Positions 35,036-43,870 of a stretch of DNA of 64,000 nucleotides are shown here, piece by piece (within the stretch, counting starts at the first letter, position 1; the number at the start of each line of letters is the position of its first letter). The stretch spans positions 248,001 through 312,000 of the forward strand of contig NZ_WXYO01000001.1 in assembly GCF_009901585.1 (NCBI RefSeq), read 5' to 3'. The position numbers and the translations under genes were made by a program. The notes under the pieces were generated by a model. That model was not told the origin of the DNA, searched no databases, and worked only from the letters and a program-made list of their open reading frames with translations. This DNA is from Poritiphilus flavus. Lineage in GTDB: Bacteria; Bacteroidota; Bacteroidia; Flavobacteriales; Flavobacteriaceae.

Positions 35036-36406
35036 TTAGTCCTCATCAGCTAAAAATTCCGAGTACCATTGGGCCGAGGCCTTTACAATACGATCCTGGG
35101 TCTTAAAGTCCGTATACACCAGCCCAAAACGGGGATAGTATCCTTCTGCCCACTCAAAGTTATCCGTAAAGGTCCACACAAAATATCCTTCTGCCTTCAT
35201 TCCCTCAGATCTGGCCTTGTGTACCTGAGCAATATGATCTTTCAGGTAATTTAGGCGGTCTGTATCTCTTACCCTGCCATTCTTTAACTCGTCCTCAAAA
35301 GCAGCTCCGTTCTCAGTGATGATCAGCTTTTTGATACCCTCGTAAGTATTGAATTGTCGGATCATATGGTAAATGCTGGGAGGATATACTTCCCAATCCA
35401 TCAGGGTGGTCTTTACATCGCGGTCTGTCGCTTTGATCACCTTTGACCTTAAATAGGGAACAAAACAGCTGTATTTGATCACTTCCCTGGTATAATTCTG
35501 TATGCCGATAAAATCAAAATCAAAAGTACTTTGGGCCAGGTCCCCGGCCAAGGTGTATTCTTCCATTTTGCGGAGTACCGGTAAATCTTTTACCGGGTAT
35601 CCCAACCCAAGGCTGGGTTCTACAAACAATCGGTTCAATAGCGCATCAGCCCTTACAGCAGCTTTCAGATCTGCAGAGGATTCCGAGAAAGGGGTGATCT
35701 GCGAACAGGAAAATGTGGTACCAATATTACTTTGGGGCACTGACTCCCGCAGAACATTCCCTCCTTTGGCCTGGCACAGTACAGCATGATGCGCCGCAGG
35801 CAAAAAGCTTTTTAGTCCTTTGCGGCCAGGAGCATGTACTCCCAAAAAGTAGCCCGCTCCCGTAAACACCATGGGCTCGTTCAGCACCATCCAATTTTCT
35901 ACCCTATCGCCAAAACTTTTCGCACAGCAATAGGCGTATTCTTCGAACCAGGCCAGTATGTCCCTGTTTGTCCAACCTCCCTGTTTTTCAAGATCTTCCG
36001 GAAGGTCCCAATGGTATAACGTTACCCAGGGAGTTACCGCCTGCTCCAGGCAGTAATCGATCAGACGATTATAAAAATCCAGACCCCTACTGTTTATATT
36101 TCCGGTACCTTGAGGAAAAATTCGGGCCCAGGAAAGGGAAAACCGGAAATTGGGGATATTCAACCCTTTCATCAGATCAATATCCTCTTTATAGCGATGG
36201 TAGAAATCACAGGCTACTCTGCCGTGCTCCCCATTGTAAACCATGCCTTCCTCGGCGGTAAAGGTATCCCAGATAGAAGCTCCCTTCCCGTCCTGGTTAA
36301 AAGCACCTTCTATCTGGTAAGCAGCGGTAGACACTCCCCATTTGAACCCTTCGCCAAAATCTTTTCTTTTCAGTTCAAACGGTTTGGAAAAGGCCGGCTC
36401 CTTCAT
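35036..36406 (-). CDS. Glycoside hydrolase family 1 (beta-glucosidase-type)
   Basis: 456 residues, the normal GH1 length, no signal peptide, so cytoplasmic. The start FKWGVSTAAYQIEGAFNQDGKG is the GH1 N-terminal signature. The acid/base is E177 in LNEPMV and the nucleophile E365 in ITENGAAF. Sugar-binding residues in YHWDLP and the C-terminal FTDNFEWAEGY (WSLxDNFEW type) are kept. It hydrolyses beta-glucosides or beta-galactosides. Its ATG overlaps the stop of the glycosyltransferase gene upstream by 4 bp, so the two are translationally coupled. Confidence 0.92.
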   Translation of the reverse strand: MKEPAFSKPFELKRKDFGEGFKWGVSTAAYQIEGAFNQDGKGASIWDTFTAEEGMVYNGEHGRVACDFYHRYKEDIDLMKGLNIPNFRFSLSWARIFPQGTGNINSRGLDFYNRLIDYCLEQAVTPWVTLYHWDLPEDLEKQGGWTNRDILAWFEEYAYCCAKSFGDRVENWMVLNEPMVFTGAGYFLGVHAPGRKGLKSFLPAAHHAVLCQAKGGNVLRESVPQSNIGTTFSCSQITPFSESSADLKAAVRADALLNRLFVEPSLGLGYPVKDLPVLRKMEEYTLAGDLAQSTFDFDFIGIQNYTREVIKYSCFVPYLRSKVIKATDRDVKTTLMDWEVYPPSIYHMIRQFNTYEGIKKLIITENGAAFEDELKNGRVRDTDRLNYLKDHIAQVHKARSEGMKAEGYFVWTFTDNFEWAEGYYPRFGLVYTDFKTQDRIVKASAQWYSEFLADED

Positions 36407-37419
36407 ACAGAAACTGCCGGTTTTTGGTAGTTCGGAGCTTCACTTAGAACAAGTTCTATGACCTGCTCAGTGATATCCGGGTAGTTCACTTCTACGATGC
36501 GATCATCCTCCAGCCATTTCCGGATCTTGTCCTGGTGCTTGGCTTTAAAGGTCTTGATCACTGGTACTCCCATTTTTTTTAACGCGGCCATATTGCATTG
36601 CTGCTCATACTGGCCTTTCATTGGGATTACCAATAACTTTTTCTTCATGAAGAGCGCCTCGGCCGGAGTTTCAAAACCAGCACCGCATAGCACTCCCCTG
36701 GAGGAGGCCATACTTTTAATAAAGGCTTCATTGGTAATAGGTTGCAGGCTGACATTCTTCCGGACAAAAGGATCCCTGCTGTGTTTTGAAAACACCTGCC
36801 AGGAAACTTTCTTAAATTTTGATAGCATCTTGATGATCTTCTCATCGCTATATGACGGTAGGTATACGGTATAATGATCTCCATTACTAAGGCTTGCGTT
36901 GCGAATATCCTGCCTGATCACAGGGGTAAAGATATTTGGAGCATATGCCTGAAAGTGAAAGCCAAATCGTTTGGTAACCGGGGCGTATTTCCTTAGTATC
37001 AGTCTGCCCAAAGGATCGCTCTTTTTGGGTAATGGAGCTTCCGGTGCCAGAACCGCGGCCTGGTGACTCAGACTTATACATTCCTTACCGGCCAACTTGC
37101 AGGCCCAGGCGGAAACCGGTTCAAAATCGTTGATGATCAGATCGTATTCCTGCACAGGCAGGCTTTTCACCTCCGCCTGTAGACGCCGGGTATTGGCCTT
37201 TAGATAGGTACGCCACATATTCACTCCACCCCGTTTCCCAAAAATGAAACTAAGGCCTTGAAAACGGTACTTTATGGGGTATGGGATCTGCACATCTGCC
37301 TGGGTACCACTTAAAAGTATATCCAGGTCTATTGATTTCTTGTGTAGCAAAGGGATAATATCCCTGGCCCTGCTCAGGTGACCGTTCCCGGTACCCTGAA
37401 TAGCGTAAAGAACTTTCAT
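36403..37419 (-). CDS. Glycosyltransferase-like protein (GT28/MJ1255-type)
   Basis: 338 residues with a GT-B-like layout. The N-terminal loop VLYAIQGTGNGHLSRARDIIPLL is the nucleotide-sugar transferase P-loop-like motif (GxGxGH) of MurG/GT28-type enzymes. The C-terminal donor-site run reads GVLCGAGFETPAEALFMKKKLLVIPMKGQYEQQCN, as in MGT/MurG-type proteins. No membrane segment is obvious. The acceptor is unknown; linkage to GH1 on one side and an LpxH-like phosphoesterase gene 19 bp upstream suggests an envelope glycolipid. Confidence 0.8.
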   Translation of the reverse strand: MKVLYAIQGTGNGHLSRARDIIPLLHKKSIDLDILLSGTQADVQIPYPIKYRFQGLSFIFGKRGGVNMWRTYLKANTRRLQAEVKSLPVQEYDLIINDFEPVSAWACKLAGKECISLSHQAAVLAPEAPLPKKSDPLGRLILRKYAPVTKRFGFHFQAYAPNIFTPVIRQDIRNASLSNGDHYTVYLPSYSDEKIIKMLSKFKKVSWQVFSKHSRDPFVRKNVSLQPITNEAFIKSMASSRGVLCGAGFETPAEALFMKKKLLVIPMKGQYEQQCNMAALKKMGVPVIKTFKAKHQDKIRKWLEDDRIVEVNYPDITEQVIELVLSEAPNYQKPAVSV

Positions 37420-37438
37420 GTATTCGCCTTAAAGTGCA

Positions 37439-38299
37439 CTATTTTCCTCTCTTTAAATGCCCTAAATGGAATTCCTGGACCAGGTTCTGGAACAACTCAC
37501 TGTTTTCTAGCACCTCCTCTCTTACCGAAGATACTTCCGCCTGATTTTTTACGCGCACATCTTCTTCGTAGTGGTACAGACTCCAACTGCCTTTGTGGTA
37601 TTCAAGAGCCGTAAGATTTTCTATCCAGTCTCCTGAATTTAAGTAGGTTACGCTGCCATTCTCCGTGGCTATTTCTTTGATCTCCGGCTGGTGAATATGT
37701 CCGCAAACAACATAATCATATCCGTTTTCTATGGCGATATCAGCCGCGATCTTTTCAAAATTGTTGATGAATTTAACTGCGGATTTGACACTGTTCTTGA
37801 TCTTCTTGGACATGGATAACTTGCCATACCCTAGTTTCATGCTGAAAAAGTTCACGGCGCGATTCAGCAGTATCAGCATGTCGTAACCCACGGCTCCCAA
37901 CTTCGCGATCCATTTGGAATGCTGCATGGTTACGTCAAAAACATCTCCGTGGAATATCCAGGCCTTTTTGCCGTTTACAGGCAATAATACCTTATTTACA
38001 ATTTTGAAAGAGCCCAGTTTGAATCCGACAAACTTGCGAAGCATTTCATCGTGGTTGCCTGTAATATAATAGACCTTCACTCCTTTCGCTATCCAATCCA
38101 TCAAAAGCTTTACCACTTTCATATGTGATTTAGGCCAATACCGCTTGCTGAACTGCCAAACATCCACAATATCCCCGTTAAGGATGACCTTTCTGGGCTT
38201 TATGGACTTCAAATAACGCAAAAGCTCCTTGGCGTGACAACCGTAAGTGCCCAGGTGCACATCGGAGATCACTACAATGTCTACGTTTCTTTTTTTCAT
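37439..38299 (-). CDS. Metallophosphoesterase, UDP-2,3-diacylglucosamine hydrolase (LpxH)-like
   Basis: 286 residues of the calcineurin-like phosphoesterase fold. All metal motifs are in order: SDVHLGTYGCHA (D-x-H), NGDIVDVWQF, TGNHDE, the single HGDVFD, and GHIHQPE. The middle insert is basic and amphipathic, as in LpxH-type enzymes that work at the membrane surface. It would cleave UDP-2,3-diacylglucosamine to lipid X in lipid A synthesis, or a related nucleotide-lipid. It is the first gene of the leftward three-gene set with the glycosyltransferase and GH1. Confidence 0.85.
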   Translation of the reverse strand: MKKRNVDIVVISDVHLGTYGCHAKELLRYLKSIKPRKVILNGDIVDVWQFSKRYWPKSHMKVVKLLMDWIAKGVKVYYITGNHDEMLRKFVGFKLGSFKIVNKVLLPVNGKKAWIFHGDVFDVTMQHSKWIAKLGAVGYDMLILLNRAVNFFSMKLGYGKLSMSKKIKNSVKSAVKFINNFEKIAADIAIENGYDYVVCGHIHQPEIKEIATENGSVTYLNSGDWIENLTALEYHKGSWSLYHYEEDVRVKNQAEVSSVREEVLENSELFQNLVQEFHLGHLKRGK

Positions 38300-38668
38300 G
38301 AAATAGGAACAGGTGTTTTCTTTCTGATTTTCTTAAATTTCAGGGGAGAACTGTATGTCCTCAAGAGAGAAATGCGATAACGCTTGAGTAATGAAAACAA
38401 CGAAAATGAAGTAATTTTCATTGAATTGGAAATTGTGGTTTTCAAAGATTAAAATTTCAAGATTACTCAATCGTAAGCATTGCATTAAATGATAGTTATC
38501 AGATTGTTACCTGATTTATCATATCGTCCCAAACCTCCTATAGGAGCTAGCAGGCAGTAGAATGAGCAAAACTCTGACCGAACCTGGTATAGCTGCTATT
38601 CTCATTTTCATTTAACGTTTAGATAAAGAACAGGCTGACGGGAATCGTATTTTTATAAAAAATTCGAG
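38300..38668. other. Divergent promoter region
   Basis: 369 bp between the leftward LpxH-like gene and the rightward polyphosphate kinase gene. A short dyad AATGAA/TTCATT lies near 38407-38424, but I see no strong operator, small gene or RNA structure. Confidence 0.4.
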
Positions 38669-40720
38669 ATGGAAATTCAATCCCCTGAAAAAAAGCGCTA
38701 TAGAAATCGGGATATAGACTGGCTGGCATTTAATTCCAGGGTCTTACAGGAAGCAGCAAATGAAGAAACACCATTATACGAGCGACTAAAGTTCCTGGCA
38801 ATTTTCTCATCGAACCTGGATGAATTCTTTAAAGTACGTGTTTCAAGACTGCGGCAAATAAAAAAAATAGACAAAGCGTTACGACGGAGACTGGCTTTCA
38901 GGCCCAACAAAACCCTGCGCAAGATCCTAAAGATCGTCAATGACCAACAAGCGCTTTTTGGGAAAGTCTTTAGGAAGAGCGTACTGCCAGAACTGGCTAA
39001 GTACGGAATTTTTCTGACACCATCCATCAAATTCAGCAGAGATCAGCGGGAGTTCTCAAAAGCGTTTTACGAGCAAAACCTGCGGCCGGATCTTTCAATA
39101 ACATCCAGTGAAAACCTCAATCCACTTTTCTTTGAAGACGGCCGGCTTTACCTGGTTGTAAGCTTTAAAGAGGTTGATGTACTGGAGTTCATAAAGGTCC
39201 CGGTTTCCAAACACCCGAGGTTCATTGAGATCCCATCGCCCGAAAATGAATTCCATCACACCTTCCTGGAAGATATCCTGAAGGATAACCTAAGCCGCAT
39301 ATTCTCCGAAGGGCGGAAGCTAAAAGCCTGTTACCAGATAAAGGTCTCCAGGGACGCGGAACTTTACCTGGACGATAGCCTGGAACCGGAGTTGGTAATT
39401 CAAATCCGGAATTCCTTAAAGCAAAGAAAGGCAGGACAGCCTACGCGCCTATTGTACGATAGCAAAATGCCAAAAGCACTGCAGAAGGAATTACGGCAGT
39501 TACTGCAGCTGGGAAAGGTGGATATGATACCTGGAGGAAGCTTTCACAATTTCAGCGATTTCTTTGGTTTTCCGCGACCCTTAGCTGATCCGGCCTTGTT
39601 TTACGAAGATCAACCGGCACTTCCCCACCCCAAACTAAAAAAGGGGGAAGACTTTTTTAGTCTGATACATGCAAACGATCAGATTGCCCATTACCCTTAT
39701 CAATCTTTTGAAACGTTGTTGGAATGGGTCAGACAGGCAACTGAAGACCCGGAAGTTACGGCAATCAATATCTCCCTATACCGGGTTGCCAGAGAATCCG
39801 CATTGGGTAAACTACTGTTAAAGGCCTTGAGCCGGGGTATTCGGCTAACCATCTTTGTTGAAGCCAAAGCCAGGTTTGACGAAGGAAACAATATTGAGTG
39901 GGGCAGGGAGTTCCAGGCCCATGGAGCCAAAGTGCTCTACAGTTTCAAGGAAATCAAAGTACATTCCAAGATATTGCTAATTCAGCGAAAGGAGCAGGGA
40001 AAATCTGTGAATTACGCCTACATTGGTACGGGGAATTTCAACGAAAAAACAGCTAAAATTTACTGTGATCACGGACTGTTTACAGCCGATGAGGAAATTA
40101 CTTCCGACCTTGCTAAGGTCTTCCGGTTTTTCGAATATCCAAAGGAAGATGTGCTGTTTAATAAACTCATAGTTTCTCCTTTTAACAGCAGGACCCGCTT
40201 TGAGGAACTGATAGACCAGGAGATCCAAAATGCCAAATTAGGACTTCCGGCAAAGATCACGGCAAAAATGAACAGCCTGGAGGACCGGAAAATGATAGAT
40301 AAGTTATACCAGGCCAGCATGGCAGGAGTAAAGATCCGACTCCTGGTCCGCGGGATCTGTTGCCTGATTCCAGGCGTAGAGGGGATGAGCGAGAATATTC
40401 GGGTAAGCAGTATTGTAGACAGGTACCTGGAGCACGGAAGGATCTATCTGTTCCACAATAAGGGGGAAGAGATCATGTTCATGGGTAGCGCGGACTGGAT
40501 GCTGAGGAATATTGAAAAGCGCATTGAGGTTTTAACCCCTCTATTGGACAGGCGTATTTTTACCGAATTAAAGGATATCCTGATGCTGCAGATGGAAGAT
40601 AATGTCAAAGCGAGAACTATTGGCGATGATCGCCTGACCCAAATTGAAGAAACCGATAGTAACCATAAGATTACCCTACGTTCACAATATGAAATATATG
40701 ATTATCTGACAGGCGTTTAA
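38669..40720 (+). CDS. ppk1: Polyphosphate kinase 1
   Basis: 683 residues, the usual PPK1 size. The N-terminal helical domain opens with YRNRDIDWLAFNSRVLQEA. The middle shows SLIHANDQIAHYPYQSFE. The two phospholipase-D-like catalytic modules include VEAKARFDEGNNIEWGREF, the active-site KVHSKILLIQ (autophosphorylated histidine), YIGTGNFNEKTAKIYCDHGLFT and RLLVRGICCLIPG. It makes inorganic polyphosphate from ATP and can run in reverse. It is apparently monocistronic, with an alkaline-phosphatase-superfamily gene 207 bp downstream on the same strand. Confidence 0.95.
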   Translation: MEIQSPEKKRYRNRDIDWLAFNSRVLQEAANEETPLYERLKFLAIFSSNLDEFFKVRVSRLRQIKKIDKALRRRLAFRPNKTLRKILKIVNDQQALFGKVFRKSVLPELAKYGIFLTPSIKFSRDQREFSKAFYEQNLRPDLSITSSENLNPLFFEDGRLYLVVSFKEVDVLEFIKVPVSKHPRFIEIPSPENEFHHTFLEDILKDNLSRIFSEGRKLKACYQIKVSRDAELYLDDSLEPELVIQIRNSLKQRKAGQPTRLLYDSKMPKALQKELRQLLQLGKVDMIPGGSFHNFSDFFGFPRPLADPALFYEDQPALPHPKLKKGEDFFSLIHANDQIAHYPYQSFETLLEWVRQATEDPEVTAINISLYRVARESALGKLLLKALSRGIRLTIFVEAKARFDEGNNIEWGREFQAHGAKVLYSFKEIKVHSKILLIQRKEQGKSVNYAYIGTGNFNEKTAKIYCDHGLFTADEEITSDLAKVFRFFEYPKEDVLFNKLIVSPFNSRTRFEELIDQEIQNAKLGLPAKITAKMNSLEDRKMIDKLYQASMAGVKIRLLVRGICCLIPGVEGMSENIRVSSIVDRYLEHGRIYLFHNKGEEIMFMGSADWMLRNIEKRIEVLTPLLDRRIFTELKDILMLQMEDNVKARTIGDDRLTQIEETDSNHKITLRSQYEIYDYLTGV

Positions 40721-40927
40721 GGCATGCGAATAGCATTAATAAGCCTATACTTTATTAGTCTGACAACAATCTTATAACTTTAAAGAAACAAATCTTGCCT
40801 GTGAGGTCTTGGTATAATACTTGCCAGTAGAGTGCCCTTTAATTACCATATCTTTTGTTATTCGGAGGATGAACCTAATAAGGCGTCAGTGCCTGAAAGA
40901 AGCATTCTTAAAAATAAACGCCATAGC

Positions 40928-42022
40928 ATGATGAAAAAAAACATTCTACTCCTCGGAATTTTATTGTTTATGATGGCCAGTGGGATCTCTCAAACCAATG
41001 AATCCGACAAGGTCGTACTGATCACCCTAGACGGCCTGAGATGGCAGGAGCTTTTTAGCGGAGCAGACCCCAAACTTATGGCTAACAGCGAGTACGTCCA
41101 TGACACCTTAAAACTAAAAAAGCGTTTCTGGAGGGATTCCCCGGAAGAAAGAAGAAAAGCATTGATGCCCTTCTTTTGGAGTGAAGTAACCCGTATTGGC
41201 CGTTTACATGGTAACAGGGAACTGGGAAGCAAAGTAGACCTTACCAACAGCATGTGGTTCTCATATCCCGGATATAATGAGATTCTGACAGGAACGGCCG
41301 ACGACAAAAGGATTAACAGCAACGACAAGATCAATAACCCGAATACCACCATTCTGGAAATTGCAAATAAGGACAGTAATTATGCGGGTAAAGTCGCGGC
41401 CTTCGCGAGTTGGGATGTATTTCCCTACATCGTAAACGAATCGCGATCCGGGGTTCCAGTAAATGCCGGGTTTGAAACAGCCCAGGGGCCGAAGCTAACC
41501 GAACGCGAAAAATTCCTCAACGTGTTGCAGCCGCAGATCCCCAGCCCCTGGGGCAGCGTTCGCCTGGACGCCTTTACACACCACTACGCCATGGAATATA
41601 TGAAGAAAAGTCACCCCAAATTTGTGTATATCGCATATGGGGAAACGGATGATTTTGCTCATGATGGCAATTACGAAGCCTATCTGAATTCTGCCAACAA
41701 TACCGACAAGTTCATAGAAAAACTGTGGAACTTTGTTCAGGCCGATCCATTTTATAAAGACCGGACAACATTTATTATTACAACTGATCACGGCCGGGGC
41801 ACCGAGCCCCTTGAAACCTGGAGACATCACGGTGCTAAGATTAAGGATGCCGGGGAGGTCTGGATAATAGCTTTCGGCAAACAAATCCAGCCGGTAGGCG
41901 AATCCCAAAAGGAGGAACAACTTTATAGCGATCAAATAGCTCCTACTGTGTTAAAACTCCTGGGTTTAAGCCCTGAAAATTCTGATAAATCCGCCAAGCT
42001 CCTCCCAATATTTCGGTCCTAA
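40928..42022 (+). CDS. Secreted alkaline-phosphatase-superfamily phosphoesterase
   Basis: 364 residues from the chosen start (MMKKNILLLGILLFMMASGISQ is a signal peptide). A longer frame opens at 40832, but its extra 32 residues are hydrophilic and would mask the signal. Metal ligands follow the superfamily order: LITLDGLRWQELFSG (first Asp; a Thr is usual where the chain reads SYPGYNE), then GETDDFAHDGNYEAY, TTDHGRG and WRHHG. It resembles periplasmic phosphodiesterases/phosphonoacetate-hydrolase-like members. The substrate is unknown. The link to polyphosphate kinase upstream may reflect phosphate metabolism. Confidence 0.85.
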   Translation: MMKKNILLLGILLFMMASGISQTNESDKVVLITLDGLRWQELFSGADPKLMANSEYVHDTLKLKKRFWRDSPEERRKALMPFFWSEVTRIGRLHGNRELGSKVDLTNSMWFSYPGYNEILTGTADDKRINSNDKINNPNTTILEIANKDSNYAGKVAAFASWDVFPYIVNESRSGVPVNAGFETAQGPKLTEREKFLNVLQPQIPSPWGSVRLDAFTHHYAMEYMKKSHPKFVYIAYGETDDFAHDGNYEAYLNSANNTDKFIEKLWNFVQADPFYKDRTTFIITTDHGRGTEPLETWRHHGAKIKDAGEVWIIAFGKQIQPVGESQKEEQLYSDQIAPTVLKLLGLSPENSDKSAKLLPIFRS

Positions 42023-42135
42023 CCTAAGCTTTTGATTTAGATAATACTATGTTAACCCGGGACGAAAAAAAAGAAGCGACTTTTGCCCCAGGACTTCAAT
42101 CTCATAAGTCTTAGTTTGAGTTAGTTTAGTTTGGT

Positions 42136-42167
42136 AAAACCGGTGTGCCCCATTTCATACCGGTTTT
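42136..42167 (+). terminator. Rho-independent terminator after the phosphoesterase gene
   Basis: AAAACCGGT and ACCGGTTTT form a perfect 9-bp stem around a 14-nt loop, followed by Ts. The preceding 30 bp is a TTAG/TTTAG-rich run (TTAGTTTGAGTTAGTTTAG) also seen before the terminator near 43751. The rest of the 367-bp gap (42023-42389) shows nothing else. Confidence 0.75.
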
Positions 42168-42389
42168 TTATTGGCGTAAAAATCTTGTTACCGCAATGCG
42201 TTGAAACAGAATTTTTTGAGTAAGGAGAACAGCAATACTGCCAAAAAATAAGAGTGCAATTCAGCTTGGCCACCGGCCTGAATAAGGAATCTTTTATATC
42301 TTTATGCAGCCCTACTTATAGCACATCGATCTCCCCCGGAAACGAGGACCAGCTTCATAATCCTAAGTAAAGTCTAAAGAGTTTTATTT

Positions 42390-43403
42390 ATGTCTTTAAT
42401 TGATAAGATCCTTAAGCTCAAGGAATATCATAACCTTCTGAAACACGAACAACTGGTTCAGGGTGTGATGGCGGCTATTGACGATGGACTTTTGCAACGT
42501 GGGGATCAACTACCCTCCATTAACAATATGGTCGATGAACTGGGGTACGCCAGAAAAACCATAGTCAAGGCCTATGAGGAGCTTAAAGACAGGGGGCTGG
42601 TAGAATCCAAAAAACTCAAGGGTTATTTCATCATTAGCGAAGAAACCAGGGTTACCCTCAGGATTGCCTTACTACTGTTCGCGTTCCACCGTTTTCAGGA
42701 AGAGTTCTACAATACCTTCCGAACCGAACTGGGAAAACGCTTTCAGATAGATGTGTTTTTTCATCACAACAATCCGGAGGTATTCGAGACCATTTTTTCC
42801 AACATTCAGGGTAAATATGGCAAATATGTCGTCGCACCCATTCCAGGGGAAAGATCTGTTCAATTGCTTAGCGATCTGCCCCCTGAGAAACTACTGATCG
42901 TAGACCGCTACATCCCGATGCCGGAAAGCTATTCCTATATTTCCCAGGAGTTTGAGGAGAGCACCTACGCCAGACTGGTAGAATTGCTTCCAGACATCCG
43001 AAACTACAGCAAGTTCATCCTGATTTTTGGAGGTTCAAGCGATGAACCGGAAGGTATGCTACATGCTTTTAACCGCTTTGTATCGGACTATGATATAGAC
43101 GGAGAAGTTTTAGAGAAATATGAGCTGGGTAGCATTCAAAAGGGAAACCTCTACTTTTTTGTAAGCGACGCCTATATCTGGGATGCACTCAAGGATTGCC
43201 AGAATAAGGAGTACCAGGTAGGTAGAGATATTGGCATATTATCTCACGATGATCACCTTGTCAAAGAAATCGTATTCGGAGGCATTACAACCATCTCTAC
43301 CAATTTTAAACATATGGCCAAAATGGCCGCAGACCATATTAAAGGAGAGCAGAAAACACAGATCATCATGCCTATGGAACTGATCAATAGACATTCTCTA
43401 TAA
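42390..43403 (+). CDS. GntR-family regulator with a LacI-type ligand-binding domain
   Basis: 337 residues. Residues about 10-75 are a GntR winged helix (LVQGVMAAIDDGLLQRGDQLPSINNMVDELGYARKTIVKAYEELKDRGLVESKKLKGYFI). The rest is a periplasmic-binding-protein-like effector domain as in LacI/GalR proteins (IALLLFAFHRFQEEFYNTF, VAPIPGE, RYIPMPESYSYIS, GRDIGILSHDD, GGITTISTNFKHMAKMAADHI). It probably senses a sugar. The closest targets are the alpha-galactosidase and galactokinase genes downstream, which makes galactosides candidate effectors. Confidence 0.88.
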   Translation: MSLIDKILKLKEYHNLLKHEQLVQGVMAAIDDGLLQRGDQLPSINNMVDELGYARKTIVKAYEELKDRGLVESKKLKGYFIISEETRVTLRIALLLFAFHRFQEEFYNTFRTELGKRFQIDVFFHHNNPEVFETIFSNIQGKYGKYVVAPIPGERSVQLLSDLPPEKLLIVDRYIPMPESYSYISQEFEESTYARLVELLPDIRNYSKFILIFGGSSDEPEGMLHAFNRFVSDYDIDGEVLEKYELGSIQKGNLYFFVSDAYIWDALKDCQNKEYQVGRDIGILSHDDHLVKEIVFGGITTISTNFKHMAKMAADHIKGEQKTQIIMPMELINRHSL

Positions 43404-43509
43404 TTTTTTCCTCTCATTTCAATTTATCAAATCTCTAAAGTTTTTCAATTTATTTTTAATTATTTATAAATTTTTTAAAAATATACTTTTAATTTAACAG
43501 GTTTTGATC

Positions 43510-43750
43510 TACTTTTGTAAAGTAGCATAGTGTATCATAGTATGCATGAGCAGGAAAATATTGAAATGATCAAAAGCCTTGGAAACCAGGATAATCTTTC
43601 AACCATTAACTGTCTCCTTGCTACCCAAGCTTATCTTTTCGACTAAACAAATTGCACAGGATGCGAATCGGTTTAAATTTTACTGAGGATGCATCGCGCT
43701 TTCGGTTTGTTTTGAAGTTTAGTTAGGTTTGAGTTTTTCAGGTTAGTTGT
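43510..43750 (+). ncRNA. Candidate short transcript with a possible 34-codon ORF
   Basis: In the 467-bp gap after the GntR gene, TACTTTTG at 43510-43517 fully matches the -7 consensus TAnnTTTG (no good -33 box). A strong terminator at 43751-43787 would give an RNA of about 260 nt. It contains one small frame, ATG 43542 to TAA 43644-43646 (34 residues, MHEQENIEMIKSLGNQ...), acidic and of unknown nature. Either a small RNA, a leaderless small gene, or just a long 3' UTR. Confidence 0.35.
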
Positions 43751-43787
43751 ATAAAAGCCAAGTAAGAGTCGTTTGCTTGGCTTTTAT
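43751..43787 (+). terminator. Strong stem-loop terminator before the alpha-galactosidase gene
   Basis: ATAAAAGCCAAG (43751-43762) and CTTGGCTTTTAT (43776-43787) form a perfect 12-bp stem with a 13-nt loop. The descending arm supplies the T-rich end. It closes the GntR transcript or the candidate short transcript upstream. Confidence 0.75.
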
Positions 43788-43870
43788 TAAGAGGTGACCC
43801 AGGTTAACATAAACGTCTACTTAGAATAGCGATCTTCGTAATGTAGTAGCCAATCCAAAGGCCCTTAAAA

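Noticed and set aside
40832-40927. Longer start for the phosphoesterase
   Set aside because: It would put 32 hydrophilic residues before an evident signal peptide.
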